A stretch of DNA of 64,000 nucleotides from Chryseotalea sanaruensis (GCF_003990915.1 NZ_BHXQ01000003.1:1-64000), one strand, 5' to 3'; counted from the stretch's first letter, positions 28,365 through 38,263 are shown. Numbers and translations: made by a program. The notes: generated by a model from the letters alone, not told the origin.

Positions 28365-29858
28365 ATGCTATTCATCAAGCGAAGCAAAGCAATCGCTTTT
28401 CAATCAATATTAAAAAAGGCAAGTCTCATGGCTTGCCTTTTTTGCTTTTACTCAAATGTTGCAGCTCAGGATATTCTATCCATTCCTCAAAGTAAAGCGC
28501 ATGATCTGGCGCTTAATATGCAATGGACCGAAGCCAGAAGTCTTGTTAAAGACAATAATGCTTATTCAATTTATATCACTAGCCTTTGCAACACCCTCGA
28601 ATTATTAATTAATGAAGACAAGCGTTTAGTAGAACCTTACGAACTAATCTTCGATAAACAACTGGCTTATTTAGACAGTCAGCCTGTTAGTGCTGAAGTG
28701 TTGTTTGCTCAAGCAGAACTACACCTGCAATTGGCTTTCGTATACCTCAAGTTTGAACGAGAATTTGATGGCGCTTTTAAATTGCGAAAAGCATATCAAC
28801 TGGCAGCACGTGGCCGAAAAAAATATCCGAATTTTTTGCCAATGCTTAAAAGTCATGGCCTATTACAAATATTACTAGGTGCTGTACCTGAGAAATACAA
28901 TTGGGTATTGCGCATGATGAATATGGAGGGCTCAACCCAAACCGGATTAGCAGAACTTCAACTACTAAGTAATTCCAACACCTTTACAAATACCGAAGCC
29001 AGTATTTTTCTTGCGCTCATTCACGGTTATGTAAGACAAGAACCTATGATCGCCAAAACCTACATCACACAACTCATTGATGAAAATTCTTCCAAAGACA
29101 TTATCAGTTTTGTTGGGGCTACACTTGCACTAAAAAATAACAATGCCGAGGAGAGTCTTGCATTACTCAAGACCCTTACACCTGATGATCTCCCTGCTAT
29201 TGATTACCTGACGGGTGAGGCCTTGTTGTATAAGGGTGATTATGAAACTGCCATAAAATCGTTTCAACAATACATTAAACATTTTAAAGGAAACAGTTTT
29301 TTAAAAGATGCGCAGTTTAAAACAGGCATCTGTTATCAATTGCAAAATAACCAGACTAAAGCCATAGAACATTATGATTTAGCACGCGCTATATCACACG
29401 AAAATACAGAGGCAGATAAATATGCAAACCGAGTGCTTAACTCAACGGATGGCATCAATTCAAAATTGACCAAAATTAGATTCCTAACGGATGGAGGATA
29501 TTATGATGAGGCCAGGCAAGCAGCCCAACAAATTAGCCCGTCAGACATACCAAGCATAAAGGAGCAAGTAGAGTATTACTACCGACAAGGGCGACTCGCA
29601 CATCTTTCAGGTAAGGCAAATGCAGCACGACTATTTTATGAACAAGTAATTGATATGAGTGGGGATCCAGATACCTCTGAATGGTACTTTGCGCCAAATG
29701 CCTGTTTACAACTTGGTTATTTAAAGAAGCAGACTGATGATACATCAGCCGCCAAACGTTACTTCACACAAGCCATCGCTTATAAAAAGCATGAATACAA
29801 AAACAGTATTGATGCTAAAGCAAAAGCTGCCTTAAGTCAACTTAAAACACTTAAATGA
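28365..29858 (+). CDS. Exported tetratricopeptide-repeat protein
   Basis: 497 residues from ATG 28365, or 476 from ATG 28428. A hydrophobic signal segment (MACLFCFYSNVAAQ) precedes at least six TPR units, for example around LAFVYLKFEREFDGAFKLRKA, AIKSFQQYIKHFKGNSF and AIEHYDLARAIS. It is likely a periplasmic scaffold. Upstream in-frame codons back to 28272 overlap the zinc-ribbon gene and are not considered. A terminator-like hairpin (28412-28443) lies within the signal-peptide codons. The 3' end overlaps the convergent phosphatase gene by 22 bp. Confidence 0.82.
   Translation: MLFIKRSKAIAFQSILKKASLMACLFCFYSNVAAQDILSIPQSKAHDLALNMQWTEARSLVKDNNAYSIYITSLCNTLELLINEDKRLVEPYELIFDKQLAYLDSQPVSAEVLFAQAELHLQLAFVYLKFEREFDGAFKLRKAYQLAARGRKKYPNFLPMLKSHGLLQILLGAVPEKYNWVLRMMNMEGSTQTGLAELQLLSNSNTFTNTEASIFLALIHGYVRQEPMIAKTYITQLIDENSSKDIISFVGATLALKNNNAEESLALLKTLTPDDLPAIDYLTGEALLYKGDYETAIKSFQQYIKHFKGNSFLKDAQFKTGICYQLQNNQTKAIEHYDLARAISHENTEADKYANRVLNSTDGINSKLTKIRFLTDGGYYDEARQAAQQISPSDIPSIKEQVEYYYRQGRLAHLSGKANAARLFYEQVIDMSGDPDTSEWYFAPNACLQLGYLKKQTDDTSAAKRYFTQAIAYKKHEYKNSIDAKAKAALSQLKTLK
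28412..28443 (+). terminator. Terminator-like hairpin inside the TPR gene's 5' end
   Basis: AAAAAAGGCAAG (28412-28423) and CTTGCCTTTTTT (28432-28443) form a perfect 12-bp stem with an 8-nt loop and a T6 tail. The loop contains the ATG at 28428. It lies about 50 nt after the zinc-ribbon stop codon and could end or attenuate that transcript before the TPR gene. Confidence 0.65.
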
Positions 29859-30460
29859 TCTGTATTATTGTATTGCACTACCGAAAACATACTGCCTGTA
29901 TAGTGCACTTGATATAAACACAAATTCTGATGTTCGAACATATCCATCCCTTTCAAAGGATAGTTTAACAACAAACAGAGTAGAATACGTATAGCCCTGC
30001 CATGCATGCAAATAAGCACTGTTTTTTCATCAGGCTTACTCATGATGTAATCCATGGCGCTTTTAAGTCTAGCTAAAACCTCATCCGGGCTCTCTCCTTT
30101 CTCAATCCGAAGAGAAGTATTCCCTAGTTGCCATTGCTTCAGCATATAGTGATAATACTCGTCCTCCTCAGGTGTTATAGGCTGGCCTTCTTTATTACCC
30201 CAGCTTATCTCATTTAAACCTGCCAGTTGTTCGTATACAATGCCTTTGTCTAAAAACTGTTGCACTGATTGCACAGTTCTTTGTAAGGCCGAGGTGTAGA
30301 TTTTATCAAAAGGGACAGTCTCGTAGGCCTTAAAAAAAGCAGCCGCCTGAGCACGGCCCAAATCGTTGAGGGAGCTGTCCACACCACTCCCCTGCACAAT
30401 GCCGCGCAGGTTAAAATCGGTTTGACCGTGACGTACGATATAGATTTTTTTGGGCTCCAA
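29837..30460 (-). CDS. Histidine phosphatase (phosphoglycerate mutase-like) family protein
   Basis: 207 residues. The catalytic RHG motif is at residues 10-12 (IYIVRHGQTDFN), and the second conserved His occurs in LICMHGRAIRI. The fold covers broad-specificity phosphatases, CobC/alpha-ribazole phosphatases and cofactor-dependent mutases; no residue decides between them. It converges with the TPR gene (22-bp overlap) and diverges from the menaquinone gene cluster. Confidence 0.9.
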   Translation of the reverse strand: MEPKKIYIVRHGQTDFNLRGIVQGSGVDSSLNDLGRAQAAAFFKAYETVPFDKIYTSALQRTVQSVQQFLDKGIVYEQLAGLNEISWGNKEGQPITPEEDEYYHYMLKQWQLGNTSLRIEKGESPDEVLARLKSAMDYIMSKPDEKTVLICMHGRAIRILLCLLLNYPLKGMDMFEHQNLCLYQVHYTGSMFSVVQYNNTDHLSVLS

Positions 30461-30578
30461 TTTTGGCTAATTTGCCCAGCCATTTAAAATAGGTATGGCT
30501 TAGCGGGCGCAAGTATAAGAAGATATCCGGTATTTTCTGGGTTTTTGGATGACTGACCGCCAAACAAAACAGACACAA

Positions 30579-31004
30579 ATGAGCATTTTTAAAGAAGGCA
30601 TCACGGTACATGCACTTAACAACCTGTCTCCCAATACAATGGTGGAACACTTGGGCATTGAGTTTACAGCTATTGGTACTGATTTTATTGAAGCAAAAAT
30701 GCCTGTAGACCATAGAACCCATCAGCCCCTTGGCTTGTTACATGGAGGTGCATCTGTTGTATTGGCCGAAACGCTGGGAAGTGTGGCAGCAACCTGCTGT
30801 GTTGATATGAGCAAACAATATTGTGTTGGACTGGAGATTAATGCAAACCATATTAAAAGTGCCAGAACCGGTTTTGTTACTGGTGTGGCAAAACCCATAC
30901 ACATCGGTGGAAGAACTCAGGTTTGGGAAATAAAAATCCATAACGAAAAAGCTGAGTTGGTGTGCATTAGTCGTATTACCATGGCGGTAATGGATAAGAA
31001 ATAG
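30579..31004 (+). CDS. Hotdog-fold thioesterase, probable DHNA-CoA thioesterase
   Basis: 141 residues from ATG 30579; an in-frame ATG at 30549 would add ten polar residues that are not part of the fold. The PaaI-type motif HQPLGLLHGGASVVLAE contains the catalytic region. Family members hydrolyse acyl-CoA esters. Being the first gene of a cluster that continues with menF, menD and menB, it is probably the thioesterase that releases 1,4-dihydroxy-2-naphthoate from its CoA ester (MenI role). This is inferred from context. Confidence 0.85.
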   Translation: MSIFKEGITVHALNNLSPNTMVEHLGIEFTAIGTDFIEAKMPVDHRTHQPLGLLHGGASVVLAETLGSVAATCCVDMSKQYCVGLEINANHIKSARTGFVTGVAKPIHIGGRTQVWEIKIHNEKAELVCISRITMAVMDKK

Positions 31005-31032
31005 AAAAGAAAATAGAATTGGGATCGTGTCG

Positions 31033-32241
31033 ATGAAATCCACAGAATCTGCAAATACACAAAAATTAAACGATAAAAAGGCGTGTTGGCAACTACTGCT
31101 CAATCATGCTTTTACCAATGGCGATGCCGTTGCATTATGGCGCTTACCCAACCAGGAAATACAACAACTCATTATTTCAAAAACTGAAAAGCAGCTTAAA
31201 GAAGATGCTGTTTTAGAAGATTTGAGTGAGGGATTTATGCTGGCACCATTTATGGCAGAGCATCGTACTTTTCTGTCTGCCGATTATTATTTTCGTTTCT
31301 CAGCGCAAACTTTAGAAGAGCCTGAATCTGCTACAGAAACTAATGCCCATGCCTGGTTGAAACAATTGAAGCCGATTGATACACCACCGGCATTTTACGA
31401 AAAAGGTAGTGCCGTAAAAGTAACTTCTATTAAAGGCAATTATATTAATCTGGTGAATGAAGCGATTCAACTCATTAAAGCCGGATCAGCCGAAAAAATT
31501 GTCCCCTCCCGAACCAAAACCATTGAGGCTTCAATAAACTTGTTAGAAGCTTTTGATACACTTTGCCAGCGCTACCCTACAGCCATGGTATCGCTGATTA
31601 GTACACCCAATCATGGAACCTGGTTGGGTGCAACCCCAGAACTATTGGTATCCCTTGAAAATCAACATATATTTAAAACGGTAGCATTAGCGGGCACAAA
31701 AGCATGGACACCCGGAACAGATAGCAAGAATGTGGCTTGGACACAAAAAGAAATTGAAGAGCAGGCATTAGTAGAACGTTACATCATCAGTTGTTTTAAA
31801 AAAATAAGGCTTCGTGATTACGAAGAATATGGTCCTAAAACCATTATTGCAGGTAATCTAATGCACTTGAAAAGTGATTTTAAAGTAGACATGAAGGAGA
31901 CCAATTTTGCACAATTGGGCACAGTTATGCTTAACCTCCTCCACCCTACTTCAGCCGTTTGTGGTATGCCAAAAGACTTATCGCTTGACTTTCTTTTAAA
32001 AAATGAAGGTTACAGCCGCGAATTGTATAGTGGCTACCTAGGGCCTGTAAACATCCAGCAAAACACAGAATTATTTGTTAACCTCCGTTGTCTGCAATGG
32101 AAAAAATCTTCTGCTCAATTATATGCGGGAGCTGGAGTAACTATAGATTCCGTTCCTGAAAGAGAGTGGGAAGAAACTGAGATGAAAATGAATACGCTTT
32201 TAAGTGTAATTTTTGAAAACTATACGATATCAACACGCTAA
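31033..32241 (+). CDS. menF: Isochorismate synthase
   Basis: 402 residues from ATG 31033 (a GTG at 31027 is also possible). A chorismate-utilising enzyme, it isomerises chorismate to isochorismate at the entry to menaquinone synthesis. Recognisable parts are EKIVPSRTKTIE, GTWLGATPELLVS, the LAGTKAW segment, HLKSDF, HPTSAVCGMPK and the C-terminal YSGYLGPVN and GAGVTIDSVPEREWEETEMK. menD starts 2 nt after its stop, and context settles the choice over salicylate or anthranilate relatives. Confidence 0.93.
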   Translation: MKSTESANTQKLNDKKACWQLLLNHAFTNGDAVALWRLPNQEIQQLIISKTEKQLKEDAVLEDLSEGFMLAPFMAEHRTFLSADYYFRFSAQTLEEPESATETNAHAWLKQLKPIDTPPAFYEKGSAVKVTSIKGNYINLVNEAIQLIKAGSAEKIVPSRTKTIEASINLLEAFDTLCQRYPTAMVSLISTPNHGTWLGATPELLVSLENQHIFKTVALAGTKAWTPGTDSKNVAWTQKEIEEQALVERYIISCFKKIRLRDYEEYGPKTIIAGNLMHLKSDFKVDMKETNFAQLGTVMLNLLHPTSAVCGMPKDLSLDFLLKNEGYSRELYSGYLGPVNIQQNTELFVNLRCLQWKKSSAQLYAGAGVTIDSVPEREWEETEMKMNTLLSVIFENYTISTR

Positions 32242-32243
32242 TT

Positions 32244-33968
32244 GTGCAGCCCATTTATAACATAGCAGAGATTTGTGCTCAAAAAAGAGTTAAGCATGTG
32301 GTACTATGCCCTGGCTCTCGTTGCGCGCCACTTACACTTGCTTTTAGCCGACAAGGAAGTTTCAGCATAAAAGTGTTAAGTGATGAACGAAGCGCAGCCT
32401 TTGTTGCATTGGGCATGGCGCAGCAAAGTAAACAAACTGTTGTGCTCATCTGCACATCAGGATCTGCTCTTTATAATTTTGCACCAGCAGTCGCGGAAGC
32501 TTTCTTTTCAGGAATTCCATTACTCATACTTTCTGGTGACAGGCCAACAGAGTGGATTGGACAACAAGATGGCCAGACTATTTTTCAGCAAGATATTTTT
32601 GGTAAACATGTAAAGCGATTCATTCAATTACCACAGGAATATGCGCACCCGGATAATATCTGGACGATTAACAGATCGGTGAATGAAGCTTTGAACCTGG
32701 CTAACAATGAACAGCCGGGACCCGTACACATTAACGTACCTCTTCGTGAGCCTTTATACCCAGTCAATAATCAACCAGTACATTTTGTAAAAGATGTTCG
32801 TATAATCAATAACACACCGAAGGAGTTTCTGCTAAGTGATGAAAGTAAAGCCTTACTCATAAAGCATTGGAAACAATACAATAAAGTGCTGATTGTGGCA
32901 GGACAGCAGCCTGCAAATCGCGCCTTAACGCAATTACTTCAGTTCAATATTGAAAAGCACAACCTGCCTGTATTAGCAGATATCATTTCCAATCAACATA
33001 AATTAATACAAGCCATCAAACATGCCGATGCCTTTTTAGGTCAGGCACCCGATAGTTTAAAAGAGTCGCTTCACCCTGAATTGCTGATTACTTTTGGCGC
33101 TGGTATTATTGCCAAACAGGTAAAACTGTTTTTAAGAAAACATAAAGCCATTGTGCATTGGCATATCGGTACTGAAGAACAACAAGCAGATACTTATCAA
33201 TCGTTAACACACACTGCCTCTGTTTCACCAGAAAGTTTCTTTAATTTCCTGAGTACACTCGATAAAAAAGAAAGCTTCGACAAACAAAAAAAAGAAAACT
33301 ATCAGCAAGTCTGGCAGTTGGAAGAGCAAAAAGCACAAGCACTGATTTCAGGATTTTTCCCTGCCGAAATGCTGGGTGAATTTGAAATGGTAAATGAAAT
33401 CATCAAACAACTACCAAACGACACAAACCTCCACCTTGCCAACAGCATGAGTGTACGCTATGCCAATTATGTTGGTTTAACAGAAAAACATAGTAGCACT
33501 GAAATATTTGCTAACCGAGGCACCAGTGGTATTGATGGTTGCACTAGTACGGTGGTTGGTCATTGCTTGGCTAATCCTGAAAAATTACAGGTGTTAATTA
33601 CTGGTGACATCGCTTTCTTCTACGATAGAAATGCTTTTTGGCATAGCTACGCATTACCCAATCTTCGCATTGTGCTGCTTAACAACCATGGTGGCGTTAT
33701 TTTTAAATTGATTGATGGCCCTGCTGACTTAAAAGAAGTTGATGAATACTTTGTAGCTAAGCAAAAACTGAGTGCTAAATATTTGTGCGCTGAGTATGGA
33801 ATTGATCATTTGGTCATTGATTCAAGAAAGAAAGTAAACAATCAGATAAAAAACTTTTTTGAGAATGATGGAACACCAAAAATTCTTGAAATAGAAACGG
33901 ACACTAATCTGAACAAAACTATATTTGAAAGCTTTAAGAAAAAACTAAAAGAACGCTATGAATCTTAA
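32244..33968 (+). CDS. menD: SEPHCHC synthase (ThDP-dependent)
   Basis: 574 residues, GTG start 2 nt after menF. It joins 2-oxoglutarate and isochorismate. The N-terminal ThDP pyrimidine domain shows [15 protein letters not shown] and [15 protein letters not shown] with its glutamate-region; the C-terminal ThDP-binding domain has the [14 protein letters not shown] segment and NNHGGVIF. Length is normal for the family. The gene ends inside the next (11-bp overlap with menB), so translation is coupled. Confidence 0.95.
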   Translation: MQPIYNIAEICAQKRVKHVVLCPGSRCAPLTLAFSRQGSFSIKVLSDERSAAFVALGMAQQSKQTVVLICTSGSALYNFAPAVAEAFFSGIPLLILSGDRPTEWIGQQDGQTIFQQDIFGKHVKRFIQLPQEYAHPDNIWTINRSVNEALNLANNEQPGPVHINVPLREPLYPVNNQPVHFVKDVRIINNTPKEFLLSDESKALLIKHWKQYNKVLIVAGQQPANRALTQLLQFNIEKHNLPVLADIISNQHKLIQAIKHADAFLGQAPDSLKESLHPELLITFGAGIIAKQVKLFLRKHKAIVHWHIGTEEQQADTYQSLTHTASVSPESFFNFLSTLDKKESFDKQKKENYQQVWQLEEQKAQALISGFFPAEMLGEFEMVNEIIKQLPNDTNLHLANSMSVRYANYVGLTEKHSSTEIFANRGTSGIDGCTSTVVGHCLANPEKLQVLITGDIAFFYDRNAFWHSYALPNLRIVLLNNHGGVIFKLIDGPADLKEVDEYFVAKQKLSAKYLCAEYGIDHLVIDSRKKVNNQIKNFFENDGTPKILEIETDTNLNKTIFESFKKKLKERYES

Positions 33969-34782
33969 ATATCCCTGGCAACCCATCAAAGAATACAAAG
34001 AAATTCTTTTCCATAAGTATGATGGCATTGCCCGCATCAGCATTAACAGACCACAAGTACACAATGCTTTTACTCCACTCACTGTACAAGAAATGATTGA
34101 CGCCATGAATATCTGTCGTGAAGACATGGATATTCGAGTGATTATTTTAACTGGAGAAGGCGGAAAAGCTTTTTGCAGTGGTGGCGATCAAAGTGTGCGT
34201 GGTCATGGTGGTTATGTGGGGCAAGATGCAACACCTCGTCTTAATGTTCTTGATCTTCAAAAAATGATCCGATCAATTCCGAAACCTGTAGTAGCTGCAG
34301 TTGCCGGTTGGGCTATTGGTGGCGGTCACGTGTTGCATGTAGTTTGCGATCTTTCTATCGCTGCAGAAAATGCAAGATTTGGACAAACGGGTCCAAAAGT
34401 AGGCAGTTTCGATGGTGGTTTTGGTGCTTCTTACCTCGCGCGTGTGGTCGGCCAAAAGAAAGCCAGAGAAATCTGGTATCTATGCGATCAATATGATGCA
34501 CAGGAAGCGTTAGACATGGGACTTGTTAATAAGGTAGTTCCATTAGAAATGCTTGAGGAAACTTATGTGGCCTGGGCGAAGAAAATGATAGCCAAAAGCC
34601 CGATTGCCTTGCGCATGCTTAAGTCTTCGTTCAATGCAGAATTAGACGGTCAGGCCGGTATACAGGAACTTGCCGGAAATGCGACACTACTTTACTATTT
34701 ATCTGAGGAAGCGAAGGAAGGTAAAAATGCCTTCCTGGAAAAACGCGACCCAGATTGGTCAAAGTATCCTAAGTTCCCATAA
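33958..34782 (+). CDS. menB: 1,4-dihydroxy-2-naphthoyl-CoA synthase
   Basis: 274 residues of the crotonase fold. It closes the naphthoate ring from o-succinylbenzoyl-CoA. Diagnostic stretches are [55 protein letters not shown] and the MenB-typical [19 protein letters not shown]. The start overlaps menD. A strong terminator follows, so thioesterase, menF, menD and menB form one transcript and menE another. Confidence 0.96.
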   Translation: MNLKYPWQPIKEYKEILFHKYDGIARISINRPQVHNAFTPLTVQEMIDAMNICREDMDIRVIILTGEGGKAFCSGGDQSVRGHGGYVGQDATPRLNVLDLQKMIRSIPKPVVAAVAGWAIGGGHVLHVVCDLSIAAENARFGQTGPKVGSFDGGFGASYLARVVGQKKAREIWYLCDQYDAQEALDMGLVNKVVPLEMLEETYVAWAKKMIAKSPIALRMLKSSFNAELDGQAGIQELAGNATLLYYLSEEAKEGKNAFLEKRDPDWSKYPKFP

Positions 34783-34799
34783 GGGATTTAATCCCCATT

Positions 34800-34858
34800 A
34801 ACCGCCATATTCAGAAAAGTTGCAGTGTAGACTTCTGAATATGGCGGTTTTTCTTTTT
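34800..34858 (+). terminator. Intrinsic terminator after menB
   Basis: A 17-bp stem (34800-34816 with 34833-34849, AACCGCCATATTCAGAA) with a 16-nt loop is followed by TTTTCTTTTTT. This is among the strongest terminators in the window. Confidence 0.93.
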
Positions 34859-34928
34859 TAGGAGCTTTACTTTATAGTTTAAAAAACTGAAATTAGGGCT
34901 CGTTCGTATAAGGCGAATAAAATATACC

Positions 34929-35306
34929 ATGCAAATTGAACAAAGAGAAATTTACCGCGCCATCGCTGAAATGGCTTACGTGATTGCTAAAGCTGATAAA
35001 GGCTTAAGCGCTGAAGAGCGCATGACCTTCAATAAAATTGTAGAAGAAGAACTCGATTTCAATTCATGGGTGGCTCAAAGTCGTTTTGAGTTATTGGATG
35101 AAGTAACACAGCCCAGTATCGATATTGCTTATAATGAAGCATTACACGATTTAAAAAAATACAGAGATCATCTCACCCCAGAATTAAAAGCAACGGCTAT
35201 TCGCGTTATGCAAAAAGTTGCAGAATCATGCAGTGGTTATAGTGAAAAAGAAAAACTCATTATAGACCGCTTTAAAAGTGATTTAAAAAATTTGACACTT
35301 ATCTGA
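34929..35306 (+). CDS. TerB-like helical protein
   Basis: 125 residues, all alpha-helical, with the acidic KADKGLSAEERMTFNKIVEEE segment and YSEKEKLIIDRF near the C terminus, as in the TerB/TerB-like family (tellurite-resistance-associated, metal- or partner-binding domains). There are no neighbouring ter genes, so a tellurite role is unsupported. It ends 4 nt before menE and is probably cotranscribed with it; whether that link is functional is unknown. Confidence 0.7.
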   Translation: MQIEQREIYRAIAEMAYVIAKADKGLSAEERMTFNKIVEEELDFNSWVAQSRFELLDEVTQPSIDIAYNEALHDLKKYRDHLTPELKATAIRVMQKVAESCSGYSEKEKLIIDRFKSDLKNLTLI

Positions 35307-35310
35307 GTAG

Positions 35311-36411
35311 ATGCACTATACACATACGCATCTTTCGTTAAACAATAAATCTGTTGCCCTTTCATCTATCCAACAAGGAAGCGTTACATCAGAGAGTGAT
35401 TTTGAAAAAGCGAGCCTTGATTTTATACATCGCTGGCTAAATAATCAACAAACTTTTATTCTACAAACCAGTGGTTCAACCGGAACTCCTAAAAAAATAG
35501 AAGTTACACGCGAACAACTTATTGCCTCAGCTTCGGCAACTATTAAAGCATTAGAATTAAAAGAACATGATCAAGTTTTAATCTGTTTATCAACCCAATA
35601 CATTGCCGGTATCATGATGCTAGTGCGTTGTCTGGTTGGCAATCTCAACATTACAGCAATAGAACCTACCGCCAATCCATTAAATTTACTACCGCCTGAC
35701 GCTGAATTTGATTTCGCTGCATTGGTTCCCTATCAGGCCGAAACCATGTTTACCGAAATGGATTTAAGCTCGTTTAAAAGAATCAAAAAAATAATTATAG
35801 GAGGTGCTCCTGTGTCTTTGAAGCTTACTGAAATATTAAGCAAAGCAGAAAGTGACATCTATCAAACCTATGGTATGACGGAAACCCTCTCCCATATTGC
35901 ATTACAAAAAATTTCAGGTGTTGATGCGACTCATGCATTTAAAGCTTTGCCAGGTGTAACGCTAAAACTGGACGCAAGAAATTGCCTCGTTATTCAAGCA
36001 GATTATCTTCCTGAAGCTGTTGTAGCTAATGATGTTGTCGAAATGATTGGTAACAATACATTCCGTTGGCTAGGAAGAGCAGACAATGTGATTAACTCAG
36101 GAGGCATTAAACTTTACCCTGAAAAATTAGAGAAGATAGTAGAGCATACTTTCTCTTCTCTATCCATAAACAACCGCTTTTTTGTTTGCGGCACACAAGA
36201 TGCAAAACTTGGTACAGCGGTGAGTTTGATTATTGAAAGTGCCAATAAAGTTGATGAGATCGCTCTGCTTCAGCAATTACGTAATCATTTGCAAAGCCAC
36301 GAATTACCTAAAGTAATCCTTTATACAAAAACCTTTGAAATGACCCCAACTAATAAAATAAATCGAGTGGCTACATTGAGGAAATATGGCATGATTACAA
36401 ATTTACAGTAG
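35311..36411 (+). CDS. menE: o-Succinylbenzoate-CoA ligase
   Basis: 366 residues of the ANL (acyl-adenylate forming) family, shorter than the enterobacterial enzyme at about 450. The P-loop-like TSGSTGTPKKIEV, the YGMTETLSHIAL motif, the hinge/ribose segment RWLGRADNVINSGGIKLYPEKLE and the C-terminal lysine segment PTNKINRVATL are all present, so it looks functional. It activates o-succinylbenzoate for the MenB step. Neighbouring menF/D/B make the assignment firm even though a terminator separates the two groups. Confidence 0.93.
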   Translation: MHYTHTHLSLNNKSVALSSIQQGSVTSESDFEKASLDFIHRWLNNQQTFILQTSGSTGTPKKIEVTREQLIASASATIKALELKEHDQVLICLSTQYIAGIMMLVRCLVGNLNITAIEPTANPLNLLPPDAEFDFAALVPYQAETMFTEMDLSSFKRIKKIIIGGAPVSLKLTEILSKAESDIYQTYGMTETLSHIALQKISGVDATHAFKALPGVTLKLDARNCLVIQADYLPEAVVANDVVEMIGNNTFRWLGRADNVINSGGIKLYPEKLEKIVEHTFSSLSINNRFFVCGTQDAKLGTAVSLIIESANKVDEIALLQQLRNHLQSHELPKVILYTKTFEMTPTNKINRVATLRKYGMITNLQ

Positions 36412-36548
36412 GCAAACGTGGCAGCGAGCAATAAGCCGATGAAAATACTGGTCTGCTTTAATTGCGATTCCTCATTTTTCTCTTGCAAAGTGCCCATTGT
36501 TAATTACGGAAATAATATAATAAAACTAAATTGTCATGAAATTGGGTC

Positions 36549-36579
36549 TTTGAGGTATGGTCAAAGCCTTCTATTTTTG
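36549..36579 (+). promoter_or_regulatory. Promoter of yebC-type gene
   Basis: TTTG (36549-36552), a spacer of exactly 19 nt and TATTTTTG (36572-36579) match the Bacteroidota consensus at every defined base. The start codon lies 19 nt after the -7 box, so the leader is very short. Confidence 0.75.
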
Positions 36580-36598
36580 TCAATCTTAATCGATTCTT

Positions 36599-37306
36599 AT
36601 GGGACGTGTATTTGAAAAACGTAAGCACAAGATTTTTGCTCGAAACGCTAAAATGTCTAAAGCCTTTACCAAAATAGGTAAGGAAATAAACATTGCTGTA
36701 AAAGCCGGAGGCGGTAATCCTGATACCAATTCAAAGCTTCGCACGATTATACAAAATGCAAAGGGCTTAAATATGCCTAAGGACAAGGTGGATGCTGCCA
36801 TTAAACGTGCCACATCAAAAGAAGATAAGGACTATCAGGAAGTGATCTATGAAGGATACGGACCACATGGTGTACCTATTCTGGTAGAATGTGCTACCGA
36901 TAACCCTACCCGTACTGTTGCAAATGTGCGCCTTGTTTTTTCTAAAAAGAATGGCAGTATGGGCAATTCAGGTTCAGTTGCTTTTATGTTCGAACGTAAG
37001 GGCGTCTTCAAGTTCGCGCCCAATGTTTTAAACCTTGAAGAATTAGAACTGGATTTAATCGATGCGGGTGCTGAAGATATTGAACAAAATGAAGAGGAAA
37101 CCGTAATACATACCAAGTTTACTGACTTTGGTTTAATGGTTAAATTCCTGGAAGATAAAAAAATAGAAGCGATCAGCGCTGAACTACATTACCTGCCCAC
37201 TACCACTAAAGAACTAAGTGAGGCGGAGCAGGATGAAGTATTAATACTTATTGATGCTTTAGAAGATGACGATGATGTACAAAATGTATATCACAACCTT
37301 GCGTGA
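36599..37306 (+). CDS. YebC/PmpR family protein
   Basis: 235 residues. The opening GRVFEKRKHKIFARNAKMSK, the segment AGGGNPDTNSKLRTIIQNAK and the central YEGYGPHGVPILVE are hallmarks of the family. Members have been described as DNA-binding regulators and more recently as ribosome-associated factors relieving stalls at proline-rich motifs. Length is usual. Its stop overlaps the ATG of the following barrel gene. Confidence 0.95.
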   Translation: MGRVFEKRKHKIFARNAKMSKAFTKIGKEINIAVKAGGGNPDTNSKLRTIIQNAKGLNMPKDKVDAAIKRATSKEDKDYQEVIYEGYGPHGVPILVECATDNPTRTVANVRLVFSKKNGSMGNSGSVAFMFERKGVFKFAPNVLNLEELELDLIDAGAEDIEQNEEETVIHTKFTDFGLMVKFLEDKKIEAISAELHYLPTTTKELSEAEQDEVLILIDALEDDDDVQNVYHNLA

Positions 37307-38058
37307 TGAAAAATATTATAACTATCTGTGCGGCTTTACTCATAATGAATATGAGTTTATTTGCGCAACAGGTAGACCCTGATAATTATAAGCTTGAAGA
37401 ACCGATCAATAACATTTCAGGTTACTTCTACCTGGGGCTGGAAACTGGTATACCGGGCGGACAGCTTAAACAAAATCTTAAAAGTGATTTCGGAGAAGTT
37501 ACGTTTGGTTTCTCTTCAGGTCTGGGATTAAATCCTTTCGGAAAAAAACGAGAATCTCCTCTGCTATTCGGCATTGATTTTTCGATCCACACTTTTGGCA
37601 GGGATAAAACAACTGATCCTGTCACTGATATTCGTTATAAAACATCTTATAACAAATTTTTTGTAGGTCCCGTGGCTCGCATTTATTTTCCAGTAAGGGG
37701 TAAGTTGGCCATTTTTGCCGAAGGTATGGCAGGAGCCCATGTGATGAATAGTAGAATTAAAATTGACCAGACTATTTTTGACAATAATGAAGAGGAGATT
37801 TTAATTGATAGCGAAAATGATGGGAGTCTGGGCTATGGTTTTGGAGTAGGTTTGCATACCAGAAAACAAGACAGCAGTGATGCTGAATTTCCGCAAGCCC
37901 ATGCCTCATTTTTTATGAGACTAAGTTACTTATCTGGTGATCGTTCCCGACATATAGAAAGGGGTTCGGTTAGTGTTATTGATGATGTGCTTACATACCG
38001 AACAGCTTACACGGACACCGGATTAATTCAATTAACATTAGGAGTTATACTCTACTAA
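37306..38058 (+). CDS. Outer-membrane beta-barrel protein
   Basis: 250 residues from ATG 37306, which overlaps the TGA of the YebC-type gene. A signal peptide (about 1-20, ending SLFAQ) precedes a barrel of alternating strands (YFYLGLETGIPGG, FGFSSGLGLNPFG, GYGFGVGLHTR) and it ends in a strand with terminal Tyr. I recognise no specific family. A role in the outer membrane is likely; a dispersed palindromic element lies just after the stop codon. Confidence 0.72.
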   Translation: MKNIITICAALLIMNMSLFAQQVDPDNYKLEEPINNISGYFYLGLETGIPGGQLKQNLKSDFGEVTFGFSSGLGLNPFGKKRESPLLFGIDFSIHTFGRDKTTDPVTDIRYKTSYNKFFVGPVARIYFPVRGKLAIFAEGMAGAHVMNSRIKIDQTIFDNNEEEILIDSENDGSLGYGFGVGLHTRKQDSSDAEFPQAHASFFMRLSYLSGDRSRHIERGSVSVIDDVLTYRTAYTDTGLIQLTLGVILY

Positions 38059-38061
38059 TCC

Positions 38062-38150
38062 AATGTTGTTTAGTTAAGCATCCTTATTTATTTCCTCTAT
38101 TGGAGAGGAACGAAAGTGAGGCCCTAAAAAGGGCTTATATAAAGGCCATT
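38062..38150. repeat. Dispersed palindromic element, copy C (decayed)
   Basis: 89 bp beginning AATGTTGTTTAGTTAAGC with the inner sequence CCTCTATTGGAGAGG, AGTGAGGCC and CTAAAAAGGGCTT at the positions seen in copies A and B. The right terminal repeat has diverged (ATATAAAGGCCATT). Confidence 0.75.
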
Positions 38151-38263
38151 GCTCTACTAATCGCTAAAATCCGTTAATAATCGAAATCAGTCGTATTCTA
38201 CCTTAACCAACTGTAATTAATTGCTATTTTGCAGGGTATAAAAAACCGCTACCCTCTTTGCCA

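Noticed and set aside
36418-36615. 65-codon ORF before yebC
   Set aside because: GTG start, no conserved pattern, overlaps the yebC promoter and start; taken as chance.
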